Part shown: positions 1-9,037 of the stretch, piece after piece
Numbering within the stretch: the stretch's first letter is position 1
How the letters are laid out: the number at the start of each line of letters is the position of its first letter
Source of the DNA: an uncultured Pelagibacteraceae bacterium
GTDB lineage: Bacteria; Pseudomonadota; Alphaproteobacteria; Pelagibacterales; Pelagibacteraceae
Assembly: GCA_902592325.1 (NCBI GenBank)
Contig: CACJEC010000001.1
Coordinates: 1-64,000 of the forward strand
DNA length: 64,000 nucleotides
Direction of reading: 5' to 3'
The notes under the pieces: generated by a model
Told to the model about the DNA's origin: nothing
Database searches by the model: none
Seen by the model: only the letters and a program-made list of their open reading frames with translations
Position numbers and translations under genes: made by a program

Positions 1-831
1 GTTTGAATTAGAAAACCAGATGATTAAACATACTCCTAAAATTGATGGGATTGTGTGTAAGGATGGGTGTGGAAAATGTAATTTAAAAAAAACAATATTT
101 AAAATTATTAATAACAAACCCACACCAGGTAATATCAAATTAAGTATTTTATTTTTACTTCTATGCCCTTGCTTTATTTCAAAAAATGCTAAAATTGAAC
201 CTGCTAATAATTCCCATACTCTTGTGTAAATAAAGTAGAAAGAAACTGAAGGATAATTTTTACTAACCCAATCAGCTATCCCAAGGCTCATAATAAATCC
301 AAATATTAATAAATGAATTAAATATTTTCTAAGATATTTAAATATGGTAAAGAAAATTATTGGAAATAAAATATAATACTGTTCTTCAACTGCCAGTGAC
401 CAAGTATGAAGAAATGGTTTTAATAATCCACTTTCAGCTCCATATTCTTGACCTGTATAATGAAAATAATAATTCGAACTAAATCCAAGCGAAAAAAGTA
501 TCGATTTTGAAAAATCTGTAAAGCTAATTGGGAGTAAATACATCCATGCAAATGGTAGTGATACAAGCATCACTACTAACAATGCAGGTAGTATTCGTCT
601 TATCCGTCTTTCATAAAAATATTTAAATGAAAATGAGCCTGTCGTAACTAATTCTTTTAAGATTATTGATGTAATTAAATAGCCTGAGATTACAAAGAAA
701 ATATCAACTCCTATAAAACCACCTTTAAAAGGTTGATTGCCTAAAATAGTAATTTGAGCATGATAAAAAATTACTGCACAAACTGCTATTGCTCTTAATC
801 CATCAATTTCTGGGCGATAGGTTAATTTCAT
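1..831 (-). CDS. Acyltransferase 3 (OafA/YrhL-like) family membrane protein, partial
   Basis: The gene starts with ATG at 831 on the minus strand and runs off the left edge after 277 codons without a stop, so the 3' end is missing. The N-terminus carries the family signature: TYRPEIDGLRAIAV, then a His in FYHA, FFVISGYLIT near residue 53, a basic RRIRRILPAL stretch and HTWSLAVEEQYY near residue 150. Several hydrophobic membrane segments follow. The family transfers acetyl or other acyl groups to surface sugars such as O-antigen or exopolysaccharide at the inner membrane. The exact substrate cannot be told. Only the membrane domain is visible, so a C-terminal SGNH domain, common in this family, may lie outside the window. 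The sugar-related genes further right fit a role in envelope glycans, but no operon link is visible. Confidence 0.9.
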   Translation of the reverse strand, partial: MKLTYRPEIDGLRAIAVCAVIFYHAQITILGNQPFKGGFIGVDIFFVISGYLITSIILKELVTTGSFSFKYFYERRIRRILPALLVVMLVSLPFAWMYLLPISFTDFSKSILFSLGFSSNYYFHYTGQEYGAESGLLKPFLHTWSLAVEEQYYILFPIIFFTIFKYLRKYLIHLLIFGFIMSLGIADWVSKNYPSVSFYFIYTRVWELLAGSILAFFEIKQGHRSKNKILNLILPGVGLLLIILNIVFFKLHFPHPSLHTIPSILGVCLIIWFSNSN

Positions 832-926
832 GTATTTAGTGTTTATCAAAATTACTATATTTTTACAAAATAATAGAATTATCTTTAATATTTAATTTTA
901 AATTATAATCTTGTAGTAATAATAAC

Positions 927-1049
927 ATGTCAAAACGATACAGTGGAAAATCTTTTAAAGACTCAAGCGTTAGTAAAAAAAAAAAACCAAAGTTAACCCT
1001 AAAAGAAAAAAGAAGATTAAAAAGAGAAAAAACAAAAAAAACAAAATAA
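927..1049 (+). CDS. 40-residue, strongly basic hypothetical microprotein
   Basis: An ATG at 927 opens 40 codons ending in TAA at 1047-1049. It fills the gap between the acyltransferase and typA. The product begins MSKRYSGKSF and then turns into Lys/Arg-rich sequence: nearly half the residues are basic, there is no Cys and no hydrophobic segment. A TATAAT lies at 904-909, but no good -35 was found and no clear ribosome binding site. The sequence resembles disordered nucleic-acid-binding tails of small ribosomal or nucleoid proteins, but I do not recognise a family. In AT-rich DNA a short Lys-rich frame can arise by chance, so its reality is uncertain. The Ser/Gly/Tyr-containing start is less biased than chance poly-A would give. 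Confidence 0.45.
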   Translation: MSKRYSGKSFKDSSVSKKKKPKLTLKEKRRLKREKTKKTK

Positions 1050-1135
1050 CACCATATTTTTTACAAAATCTTAATATTTCTCTTCATTTTTAAGAGTTTT
1101 CAAAAAAAAAAATTAATATATAAGAGCCACAAATT

Positions 1136-2962
1136 ATGAACAATGATATTAGAAACATTACAATTATTGCACACGTTGATCACGGTAAAACTACTCTAAT
1201 TGATAACTTGATGAAACAAAGTGGTTCTTTTAGAGAGAATGAAATTGTTGATGAAAGATTAATGGACTCAGGTGAGCTAGAAAAAGAAAGAGGAATTACA
1301 ATTTTAGCTAAACCAGCTTCAATAAATTGGAATAATTCTAGAATTAATATTATTGATACGCCTGGTCACAGAGACTTCGCTGCTGAAGTAGAAAGGGTAC
1401 TAAGCATGGCTGATGGTGCGTTATTACTTATAGATTCTGCTGAAGGAGTAATGCCTCAAACAAAATTTGTATTATCAAAAGCTTTAAAACAAGGTTTAAA
1501 ACCTATTGTGGTAATAAATAAATTAGATAAAACAGATCAAAGGGCTAATGAAGTTTTAGATGAAACATTTGATCTTTTTGTTAGCCTTGATGCAAATGAA
1601 GAACAATTAGATTTTCCAGTTTTATATGCAAGTGGACGATCAGGATGGGCTGATAAAGAAGTTGAAGGTTCTAGAAAGAATTTAAATCCTTTATTAGATG
1701 AAATTATTAAACATGTAAAACCAGCAGAACTTGATAAATCAAAACCTTTTGCAATGCTATCAACACTTCTTTATGCAGATAATTTCTTAGGTAGAAGCTT
1801 AGTTGGAAGAATTACTCAAGGAACTGCTAAAGCTAATCAATCAATTAAAGCTATTAATTTAAATGGTGAGAAAGTTGATGAGGGCAGACTTACAAAAATA
1901 TTTAGATATGAAGGGACTAAAAAAGTTCCCATTGAGATTGGTGAAGCAGGAGATATTGTTGTAGTTGCTGGTCTAGAGAAAGCTAATGTTGCTGATACAA
2001 TTTGTGATTTAGAAGTTAATGAGCCGATTACAGCTACTCCAATTGATCCTCCAACCATGTCTGTTACTATTACAGTAAATACATCTCCTCTAGCAGGTAC
2101 TGAAGGTAAAAAACTCACTAGTACACAGATTAGAGATAGATTAATTCTAGAAGCACAAAATAACGTTGGTATTACGTTTTCAGAAAATGATGGCAATGAC
2201 TCTTTTGTGGTGAGTGGTAGAGGTGAGCTTATGTTAGAAATCTTACTTACCCAAATGAGAAGAGAAGGATTTGAAATGACAGTTAGTCCTCCAAAAGTTT
2301 TATATAAAAAAGATGAAAATGGAAACAAGTTAGAGCCTATTGAGGAAGTTACTATGGATCTTGATGAAGAATATTCATCTAAAATAATCGACTCAATGAA
2401 TAGAAGAAAAGGTAAGTTAATAGAACTCAAAGATACTGGTAAAAATAAAAAACGATTAATATTTCATGCTCCTACTAGGGGTTTAATGGGTTATACAAGT
2501 AAATTTTTAACTCTTACTAAGGGAAATGGTGTCATTAATAGAATCTTTCATAATTATGGTCAATTTGAAGGAGAAATGGAAGGAAGAAGAAATGGTGCTT
2601 TAATATCAATGGAACAGGGTAAGGCAGTTGCCTTTGCAATATTTAATTTACAGGCAAGAGGTGAAATGTTTGTAGATCATAACGATCCTGTTTATGCAGG
2701 AATGATTGTTGGATTATCTCCAAAACCAGGTGATATGATTATTAATGTAATGAAGGGTAAAAAATTAACCAATATGAGAACTCAAGGCACTGACGAAAAT
2801 GTTGTTCTTACTCCAATTAGAAAAATGTCAATTGCAGAACAATTAAGCATGTTAAATACTGATGAAGCTCTTGAAATAACGCCTCAATCATGCAGATTAA
2901 GAAAAGCTATACTTGATCCTCATGAAAGAAAAAGAAGCGAAAAGTCTGGTGCAGCAGCTTAA
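1136..2962 (+). CDS. typA: Ribosome-associated translational GTPase TypA/BipA
   Basis: This 608-residue protein has full length for TypA/BipA, a ribosome-binding GTPase of the EF-G type that helps 50S assembly and stress adaptation. The G motifs are in order: AHVDHGKTTL near residue 12, the switch sequence RGITI, DTPGHRDF near 77, NKLD near 131. The EF-Tu-like beta barrel, the EF-G domain III/V-like parts (SGRGELMLEILL) and the BipA-specific C-terminal region follow (TRGLMGY, KGNGVINRIF, then QARGEMFVDHNDPVYAGMIVG). The start follows an AT-rich leader without a clear Shine-Dalgarno. The stop overlaps that of the convergent yczE-like gene through a shared TTAA. Confidence 0.97.
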   Translation: MNNDIRNITIIAHVDHGKTTLIDNLMKQSGSFRENEIVDERLMDSGELEKERGITILAKPASINWNNSRINIIDTPGHRDFAAEVERVLSMADGALLLIDSAEGVMPQTKFVLSKALKQGLKPIVVINKLDKTDQRANEVLDETFDLFVSLDANEEQLDFPVLYASGRSGWADKEVEGSRKNLNPLLDEIIKHVKPAELDKSKPFAMLSTLLYADNFLGRSLVGRITQGTAKANQSIKAINLNGEKVDEGRLTKIFRYEGTKKVPIEIGEAGDIVVVAGLEKANVADTICDLEVNEPITATPIDPPTMSVTITVNTSPLAGTEGKKLTSTQIRDRLILEAQNNVGITFSENDGNDSFVVSGRGELMLEILLTQMRREGFEMTVSPPKVLYKKDENGNKLEPIEEVTMDLDEEYSSKIIDSMNRRKGKLIELKDTGKNKKRLIFHAPTRGLMGYTSKFLTLTKGNGVINRIFHNYGQFEGEMEGRRNGALISMEQGKAVAFAIFNLQARGEMFVDHNDPVYAGMIVGLSPKPGDMIINVMKGKKLTNMRTQGTDENVVLTPIRKMSIAEQLSMLNTDEALEITPQSCRLRKAILDPHERKRSEKSGAAA

Positions 2963-3606
2963 TCAAATATCTTATCAACTAAATACAATCCAAGAGCTAC
3001 ACAAGGACCTATTCCAAAAGCAAATAATAAAGTTCCAATTCCAACAGTACCACCTAGGTACCAACCAACACTGACAACTGTAATTTCTAACGTTGCTCTG
3101 ACAACCGCTATAGGTAAATTTGTTTTTTTTTGTAATCCTATCATTAGACCATCTCTTGGACCCGCACCCAAATTTGAAACCAAATAAATTCCTCCACCTA
3201 TTCCAACTGTTATTACAGAAATTATTGCTAAAATGAATTGGTGAATATAGCTAGAAGGTGTTGGTACAAATTTAATACAAAGATCAATCATCAAAGCAAT
3301 TATTAATGCATTAAATATAGTTCCCATTCCTGGTTTTTGATTAAGAGGTATCCATAAAATTAAAACAGCAATACTTATTAAAAGAGTGATTGTTCCAATA
3401 CTTAAATTTACATTTAAAGAAATGCCTTGAGCTAAAACACTCCAAGGAGAAGCTCCTGTTAAAGAAACAATCAACAATCCTTCTCCTAAACCAAATAAGG
3501 TTAAACCAAAGCATAAAAAGAAAAAAGTAGAAAATTTTGGCTTAAAATTATATGGTTTGCTAGAGCTCCAATTTACTTTAGGTATATTTTTTATTTTTAA
3601 AAACAT
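2959..3606 (-). CDS. YczE/YyaS/YitT-like integral membrane protein
   Basis: The 215-residue protein has about five or six hydrophobic segments with glycine-rich loops. The segments GASPWSVLAQGIS (near residue 52) and LGAGPRDGLMIGL (near 148) form the internal repeat typical of the YczE family: a membrane segment, then G-A-[SG]-P-x-[DS] and a GIS or GL loop. The family's biochemical role is not established; in Bacillus it affects lipopeptide production after translation. The gene is convergent with typA and shares its four-base stop. Upstream, a divergent exported-protein gene begins only about 50 bases away. The family call is good; no substrate can be proposed. Confidence 0.8.
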   Translation of the reverse strand: MFLKIKNIPKVNWSSSKPYNFKPKFSTFFFLCFGLTLFGLGEGLLIVSLTGASPWSVLAQGISLNVNLSIGTITLLISIAVLILWIPLNQKPGMGTIFNALIIALMIDLCIKFVPTPSSYIHQFILAIISVITVGIGGGIYLVSNLGAGPRDGLMIGLQKKTNLPIAVVRATLEITVVSVGWYLGGTVGIGTLLFAFGIGPCVALGLYLVDKIFD

Positions 3607-3658
3607 TTTTTTAATAATTATTTCTATTATTGATAAAGTCCTTTAATGTAACTTCCAA

Positions 3659-4339
3659 ATGAAAAATTTTTTAGTTTTTGTACTTATTGTTTTTTGCTCG
3701 TCTATTTCCATGGCCCATATGGCTCATTATAATAAATATAATAAGATTGAAATGGAAATATTTAGAAATGGTGAGCTAATTGGTTATAACTATTATTTTT
3801 TTAATAGAAAGGGAGATGAAACAGTTGTTTCTAATCAAATTAAATTTTCTGTAAAACTTTTGGGAGCAACTATTTTTCAAGTAGAAGGATATGGTGAAGA
3901 AAAATATTATAAAGATCAATTAATTTCCTATGTTTCAAAAACTTTACAAAATGACAAAGAAAAATTTGTTAATCTAGTTTTTAATAAACAAAATAATGAG
4001 TTCAATATTAAAGGTTCTTCATATAACGGCAAAGCTTCAAATGACAATATCATTGGAAATTGGTGGAATCATAAAATTTTACAAACTCAGAGTCAAATCA
4101 GTCCTGTTTCAGGGAGTATTAAAGAACAAGTTGTTACATTCGTAGGAAAAGAAAAAATTTCCCAATATGGAAAATCTTTTGAAGTAGATCATTTTACATT
4201 AAAATCAAAAGATACATCTTTACCTAAAGATAAAAGATTAGATTTTCACATCTGGTTTGATCAAAAAAAATCTATGATTTTAAAAGTATCTTATTCTAGA
4301 ATGGGTGATTGGGAATATCGCCTTAAAAACTTTGAATAA
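3659..4339 (+). CDS. Exported DUF6134-like protein
   Basis: The 226-residue product starts with a clear signal peptide (short basic start, a hydrophobic stretch of about 12 residues, SMA-H cleavage region near residue 19), so it is probably periplasmic. The remainder is beta-rich and soluble, with alternating charged and aromatic residues: EMEIFRNGELIGYNYYFF near residue 32, NWWNHKILQTQ near 134, and a last part reading LDFHIWFDQ. This layout (a modified-substrate strand pair, a conserved NWW and a DFHIWFD motif) matches what I recall of the DUF6134 family of periplasmic proteins, which has no assigned function. The neighbours on both sides face the other way, so context is of little help. 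Confidence 0.65.
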   Translation: MKNFLVFVLIVFCSSISMAHMAHYNKYNKIEMEIFRNGELIGYNYYFFNRKGDETVVSNQIKFSVKLLGATIFQVEGYGEEKYYKDQLISYVSKTLQNDKEKFVNLVFNKQNNEFNIKGSSYNGKASNDNIIGNWWNHKILQTQSQISPVSGSIKEQVVTFVGKEKISQYGKSFEVDHFTLKSKDTSLPKDKRLDFHIWFDQKKSMILKVSYSRMGDWEYRLKNFE

Positions 4340-4345
4340 ATCAAA

Positions 4346-5662
4346 CTATTTCCCAGCTACAACCATTCCTTCAACCATCATCGTCGGAGAATTAACTGAA
4401 TATTCAAATTCTAAATCATTTGCTAAAGTTATATTTTGAAACATATCCTTAAAATTACCAGCTATAGTAATTTCATTAATGGGATATTTGAATTCTCCAT
4501 TTTCAATTAAAAAGCCAGTTGCACCAACAGAATAATCTCCTGTTACAATGTTACTTCCATGTCCTATGGTTTCAGTAATATATAAGCTTTTTGAATTAGA
4601 ATTTATTAGATCTTTAAAAGAAATTTTTCCATTCTCAAAATATAGATTACTAGTTCCTCCACACCTTCCGTTAGATTTAAGATTCAACTTTTTACCATTA
4701 TAAGTGTCAATTAGATAATGATTAAGAATACCTTGTTCTACTAGTTTTAAAGTATCTATTTTAACTCCTTCAGAGTCAAAACTCTTCGAGCCCAGTCCTT
4801 TTAATATATCTGGTTTGTCTAAAACATTAATAGTATCTGAAAATATTTTTTGATTTATTTTATCTTTTAAAAATGAAGTACCTCTTGAAATAGCAGAAGA
4901 TGATATTGCGCTAGCAAAAGTACTTAATATTCCTTTTGCAATTCTTTTATCAAAAATAATAGCAATCTTTTCACTGCCTATTTTTTTTGGACTTAACTTT
5001 TTAATAGTTTGTTCGGCAGCTTTTTTTCCTAATTCTTCTGCATTCTTAATATCTTTTAGATGACATTTCTGATTATATTCATAATCTCTCTCCATACTTT
5101 TATCATCTTTAGCAACAACTACACTTGAAGCTATAAATGATGAAGTTTTGAAACCTTTACAAAAACCATCACTATTAGCTAAAATAAAATTTGACTTATC
5201 TTCTACAAAACTAGATTCTGTATTAACTATTCTTTTATCATTTGAAGCAGCAATCTCTAATCTCGATAAATATTTAATCTTATCATCGTTCTCTATATGA
5301 TTATCGTCATATAAATTTAAATCTTTAACTTCTTTAGCTAGCAAATCCTTATCGGGAAGTGAATTAAATTCGTCCTCTGGAGTATTTTTTGTAGTTTCAA
5401 TACATTTTTCAATTAAAATATTTAGGTTATCATTCAATAAATTTGATGACGATATAGATGATTTTTTTTTACCAATATAGGTTGTTATATCTATACCAAG
5501 ATTATCTGACCTATTAGATTCGTCTAATTTTTTATTTCTAAAATTTACTGTCTCAGAAATAGAATTCCCTACAAATACACTTATATCTGTAGCCCCTAAT
5601 TTTTTTGCTAAATCTAGACAATAAGATGCTTTATTTTCTAAATAATTTTGATCTTTAACCAT
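4346..5662 (-). CDS. pmbA: TldE/PmbA, partner of metalloprotease TldD
   Basis: The 438-residue protein is the PmbA/TldE member of the TldD/PmbA family. It carries the ETVNFRNKKLDE strand near residue 33, GKKAAEQTIKKL in the middle, and the C-terminal SKSLYITETIGHGSN...GDYSVGATGFLIENGE region characteristic of the family. It lacks the HExxxH zinc site found in TldD, as expected of the non-catalytic partner. TldD and TldE form a heterodimer that degrades unfolded peptides and matures some peptides (microcin B17, CcdA). Its ATG at 5662 abuts the tldD stop, so the two are certainly co-transcribed and probably translationally coupled. No RiPP precursor was found nearby, so a general peptidase role is more likely here. 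Confidence 0.93.
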   Translation of the reverse strand: MVKDQNYLENKASYCLDLAKKLGATDISVFVGNSISETVNFRNKKLDESNRSDNLGIDITTYIGKKKSSISSSNLLNDNLNILIEKCIETTKNTPEDEFNSLPDKDLLAKEVKDLNLYDDNHIENDDKIKYLSRLEIAASNDKRIVNTESSFVEDKSNFILANSDGFCKGFKTSSFIASSVVVAKDDKSMERDYEYNQKCHLKDIKNAEELGKKAAEQTIKKLSPKKIGSEKIAIIFDKRIAKGILSTFASAISSSAISRGTSFLKDKINQKIFSDTINVLDKPDILKGLGSKSFDSEGVKIDTLKLVEQGILNHYLIDTYNGKKLNLKSNGRCGGTSNLYFENGKISFKDLINSNSKSLYITETIGHGSNIVTGDYSVGATGFLIENGEFKYPINEITIAGNFKDMFQNITLANDLEFEYSVNSPTMMVEGMVVAGK

Positions 5663-7087
5663 TTATAATTTTGTTCCACCGACAGTCATCTTATCAATTA
5701 ATATTGATGGTTGAGCAACTCCTACTGGCACTCCTTGGCCTGCTTTACCACATGTTCCTATGCCGGGATCTAACATCATATCATTACCAACCATTGAAAC
5801 TTCTCTTAAAATTGAAGGGCCATCTCCTATGAGTGTTGCCCCTTTTATCGGTGAGCCAATTTTGCCATTAATAATTTCGTATGCTTCAGTACAATTAAAT
5901 ACAAATTTTCCTGAGGTAATATCAACTTGCCCTCCTCCAAAGCTGACAGCAAAAATACCTTTGTCTACTGATTTTATCATTTCTTCTTGAGTTTGTTTAC
6001 CATTTAACATCATTGTATTTCTCATTCGTGGTAAAACAATATGTCTATAATTTTCTCTTCTACCGCTTCCAGTAGATCTAGTTTTCATTAATCGAGCATT
6101 TAATCTATCTTGCATGAAATTTTTTAGAATTCCATTTTCGATTAAAACTGTTTTTTCTGTTGGGGTACCTTCATCATCTATTGTAAGGCTTCCTCTTCTA
6201 TTATCTATTGTTCCATCATCAACTATTGTGACACCTTCACTAGCAACTTTTTGACCCATTAAATTATGAAACGCTGATGTTTTTTTTCTATTAAAATCAC
6301 CTTCTAAACCATGACCTATTGCCTCATGGATTAAAATTGCAGGCCAACCAGGTCCTAAAACAACTTTCATTTCTCCAGCTGGAGCAGGTTTGCTCTCTAA
6401 ATTAACAGATGCAATTCTTAAAGCCTCATCACAAACATTTTTCCAATTATCTTCTCTCAAATATGAGTCATAGGATTGTCTGCCACCAATTCCATAAACA
6501 CCAGACTCTTTTCTTCCATTCTTTTCAAGCATTACAGAAACATTAAACCTTATTAAAGGGCGAACATCTGTTAAGGTTTCACCTCCAGATCTAATTATTT
6601 CTATGGACTTTTGTTCTCCACTAAAATTAGCTGTTACTTGTTTAACATTGTTATCTTTTGATCGAAGATATTGATTAACTTTATTTAAAATTTCAATTTT
6701 TGAATCTAAAGTTTTTTGTTCAATTGGATTTATATTTTTGTAGTATTTTTTATTAGATTTAGGAATAGAGTGATTGTAACTGCCTTTTGCAGATTTTAAT
6801 GTAGATTTTAAACTTTCAGAGGATTGCTTAAGAGAATTTTTTGATATCTCATTTGAATGAGAATAAGCAACAATTTCATCTGAAACTGCCCTAAATCCAA
6901 ACCCTAAATCAGAATTATAATTAGAATTTTTTATTTTGTTATCATCTAATAAAATTGACTCAGATTTAGAATTTTCCAAATATAATTCACCATCGTCACA
7001 GTTTTTTAGAGTATCTGAAATAATTTTTTCAGTCTCATTTCTTGATAAATTAGATTTTTCGAAGAAATCGCTCATGAAGAAATACAT
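5663..7087 (-). CDS. tldD: Metalloprotease TldD
   Basis: The 474-residue protein is the catalytic subunit of the TldD/TldE protease. The zinc motif HEAIGH sits at residues 254-259 in ILIHEAIGHGLEGDF, followed by GSLTIDDEGTPTEKTVLIENG and near the C-terminus GTCGKAGQGVPVGVAQPS with the third-ligand Cys region (MMLDPGIGTCGK). Domain order and length match E. coli TldD (about 480 residues). The start is ambiguous: ATG at 7087 gives MYFFMSDFF, while an in-frame ATG at 7075 gives MSDFFEK, which I think equally likely. No Shine-Dalgarno decides it. It is the first gene of a two-gene unit with pmbA and is divergent from the DCC-family gene. Confidence 0.95.
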   Translation of the reverse strand: MYFFMSDFFEKSNLSRNETEKIISDTLKNCDDGELYLENSKSESILLDDNKIKNSNYNSDLGFGFRAVSDEIVAYSHSNEISKNSLKQSSESLKSTLKSAKGSYNHSIPKSNKKYYKNINPIEQKTLDSKIEILNKVNQYLRSKDNNVKQVTANFSGEQKSIEIIRSGGETLTDVRPLIRFNVSVMLEKNGRKESGVYGIGGRQSYDSYLREDNWKNVCDEALRIASVNLESKPAPAGEMKVVLGPGWPAILIHEAIGHGLEGDFNRKKTSAFHNLMGQKVASEGVTIVDDGTIDNRRGSLTIDDEGTPTEKTVLIENGILKNFMQDRLNARLMKTRSTGSGRRENYRHIVLPRMRNTMMLNGKQTQEEMIKSVDKGIFAVSFGGGQVDITSGKFVFNCTEAYEIINGKIGSPIKGATLIGDGPSILREVSMVGNDMMLDPGIGTCGKAGQGVPVGVAQPSILIDKMTVGGTKL

Positions 7088-7162
7088 AGTTTGTTTAATA
7101 AAATATTCAACAGGAGTATTTTACGCATGTATATATTTAGGTTGAGTGATAACTATATATTT

Positions 7163-7513
7163 ATGAAAGTTTATTTCAATAATTCGTGCAAAATTTGTAA
7201 AGCAGAGATAGATTTATACAAAAAAGAAAAAATTCAAGAAATTGAATGGGTGGACATAACAAATAATACTCTAGCTGAAAAAGAAACTTCTAAAAACAGT
7301 AAAGAACTATTAAGAAGACTTCATGTAAAAGAAGGTGAAAAAATTACTCAAGGTGCAGAAGCATTTCTTTTATTGTGGAAAAAAATTCCAAAATATAAAT
7401 TTTTGTACAATTTTTTTAAATTACCAATAATTTTTAATCTGTTTTCTCTTATATATGAAATAATAGCTTTTTTCCTTTATCTAAAAAATAAAAAACAAAT
7501 AAAAACTAATTAA
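7163..7513 (+). CDS. DCC-family thiol-disulfide oxidoreductase-like protein (DUF393)
   Basis: The start at 7163 gives MKVYFNNSCKICKAEI, placing the family's first strand and CxxC (Cys9, Cys12) at the N-terminus. A longer frame from 7091 would add 24 unlike residues in front and is rejected. The 116-residue protein has the DUF393 pattern: YF(D/N)..C..C, a Glu/Asp strand (EWVDIT), a segment with GAEAFLLLWKKIPKYKFL and a hydrophobic C-terminal helix. Members are predicted thioredoxin-fold oxidoreductases. The usual second motif DG is replaced by NN here and the substrate is unknown. It is divergent from tldD and its end overlaps the next gene on the other strand by eight bases. Confidence 0.82.
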   Translation: MKVYFNNSCKICKAEIDLYKKEKIQEIEWVDITNNTLAEKETSKNSKELLRRLHVKEGEKITQGAEAFLLLWKKIPKYKFLYNFFKLPIIFNLFSLIYEIIAFFLYLKNKKQIKTN

Positions 7514-7817
7514 GAAAAACTATCAAAATTTTACTCAACCAAGACATAAAGGATACGAACATAACTAAAAAAATTGAATACATAATTGTTACAAGTTTAT
7601 TTTTTTTTCTTCTAAGTCTTATAAAATCCTTGTCATCTAAATCAGAAAAGTCTCTTTCTCCAACAACTTGATAATCATAAGTCCATCTCCAAGTACTATC
7701 ACCTAATCTAGAGTCTAGTTTATTAACATACGCTATCCAAGCTAAAACATATTTTAACATTAAGTACATTATTAAAAGAAAGATGGTACCAAAAAGCATA
7801 TTTAATTTTACAACCAA
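7506..7817 (-). CDS. Small two-helix membrane protein, unknown
   Basis: The 103-residue product has two hydrophobic helices (about residues 6-29 and 76-100). Between them lies a polar domain containing DSTWRWTYDYQVVGERDFSDLDD and a basic RLRRKKNK just before the second helix. I do not recognise a family. The basic run beside helix two suggests the loop faces the cytoplasm by the positive-inside rule. It lies nine bases downstream of the lysine-rich coiled-coil gene on the same strand, so the two are probably one transcript. The frame is open, has non-random composition and ends against its convergent neighbour as most genes here do, so I think it is real. Confidence 0.7.
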   Translation of the reverse strand: MVVKLNMLFGTIFLLIMYLMLKYVLAWIAYVNKLDSRLGDSTWRWTYDYQVVGERDFSDLDDKDFIRLRRKKNKLVTIMYSIFLVMFVSFMSWLSKILIVFLN

Positions 7818-7826
7818 TTTAAAAAA

Positions 7827-9014
7827 TTAGTTAGAGTTTTTTTCTCTTTTTTTTGCAATTAGTTGAGTTAATGCATCTACCATTGTATCTGAAGCTTTAA
7901 AAATTTCATTATTTTGAAATTCGTGGGAAATATTTTTTTCAGAATTAGTTTTATCTTCTATTACTATTCCTTCATCTGGAGAATTATTTTTAATATAAAT
8001 TAATAAAAGCCATTCCTCATCGTCAGACTCATCCCACTTTATAAAAATTTCCCCTGTTTCAAATCTTCTATCAATACAACGTAAAATTGACATATGTCTT
8101 AAAATATGTCTTTTATTTAATTGAAAAACTAGACTACTTGCACTTCTATAAAAACTTTCGAGTGCGAATTCAATTTTTTGACGTGCAATCGTATATTCCT
8201 TTTCTTTTTGTAATAAAGTTTCTCTATCTTCATCACCTTGTATTTTTACCCCTAAGGCTTCTACCCTTTCTCTAATTTTTTGATCTCTAATTATACGATA
8301 TTTTTCTTTAAGCTTTTCTATTCTTTGCTGTAAACCCTCATAGTCTTCACGTTTTTCTTTTAAAGATATCTTTTCTAATTTCTCAAGTTCCTTTACTTCT
8401 CTTATTCTAAATTTTTCAATTTGTTTTTCTAATTTTAATTGTTGTAAAAATTTTTTTTGTTTTTCTGCTTGTTCAATTCTCAAAAGAGCTTGCTCTTTTC
8501 TTAAAAATAATTTTATATCTTTTGTTCTTTGTTTTTCTAATCTTACCTCTTCTTTTAAAGCTTGTTCTTGAATTTTAACTCTTAAAGCTAATTCTTCTTT
8601 TCTTTGTTTTTCAGCAGCAATCTTAGCCTTCCTTTCATCTTCAATTTTTTCTAATCTTAATCTTCTTTTTTCACTCTGTTTTAAGATTTTATAATTTGAA
8701 ATTGTTTCAGAAATTTTATCAAAAAATCCTTGAATATATTTTTCTAACTGGAAATTTAACTTAAAATTAAATTGTGGCTTTAAAGATAATTGAAGCTTAA
8801 CAAATTTAGAGAGCAGACTTTCGTTTTTTACCTTTTCAAATTTTGAAAAAATAATTTTTTTTTTGATATTTTTTCTTTTTTTCTTGGGTTTTTTAAACTT
8901 ATTTTTTGTGATCTTTTTTCTTTTTTTTGAATTTTTTAATGTCTTTATCTTTGAAGATTTTTTATTTGATTTTTTAATTTTTTTGTTTTTTTTTGGTTTT
9001 TTTTTCATTTGCAA
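7827..9014 (-). CDS. Lysine-rich coiled-coil protein, unknown
   Basis: The 395-residue protein has three visible parts. Residues 1-60 are extremely basic (lysine dominates, with Asn, Ser and Arg; no acidic residue until the end), suggesting a disordered nucleic-acid- or polymer-binding tail. Residues about 105-285 are a long charged Glu/Lys/Arg/Gln heptad region, rich in QKEELALRV-like and EKLEKISLKEKRE-like stretches, predicted as coiled coil. Residues about 285-395 are a more ordinary domain with RHILRHMSILRCIDRRFETGE and FIKWDESDDEEWLLLIYI. There is no signal peptide or membrane helix. ATG at 9014 or the second ATG two codons later (9008) are both possible. I do not recognise a family. It is followed closely by the small membrane protein gene and preceded by the CFA-synthase-like gene. 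Confidence 0.78.
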   Translation of the reverse strand: MQMKKKPKKNKKIKKSNKKSSKIKTLKNSKKRKKITKNKFKKPKKKRKNIKKKIIFSKFEKVKNESLLSKFVKLQLSLKPQFNFKLNFQLEKYIQGFFDKISETISNYKILKQSEKRRLRLEKIEDERKAKIAAEKQRKEELALRVKIQEQALKEEVRLEKQRTKDIKLFLRKEQALLRIEQAEKQKKFLQQLKLEKQIEKFRIREVKELEKLEKISLKEKREDYEGLQQRIEKLKEKYRIIRDQKIRERVEALGVKIQGDEDRETLLQKEKEYTIARQKIEFALESFYRSASSLVFQLNKRHILRHMSILRCIDRRFETGEIFIKWDESDDEEWLLLIYIKNNSPDEGIVIEDKTNSEKNISHEFQNNEIFKASDTMVDALTQLIAKKREKNSN

Positions 9015-9037
9015 AGAAGTCCAATTCTACCAATAAT

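Noticed and set aside
20-229. 69-codon frame on the plus strand at the left edge
   Set aside because: It is antisense to the acyltransferase gene, which has clear family motifs and runs off the window edge.
1837-2430. 197-codon open frame antisense to typA
   Set aside because: It lies wholly within typA and its product has no family-like motif; the AT-rich codon bias of the sense gene makes long antisense frames common here.
8836-9014. A/T-run repeats in the lysine-rich gene as intrinsic terminators or a repeat array
   Set aside because: They are coding runs for Lys on the opposite strand, with no preceding GC stem and no regular repeat unit.
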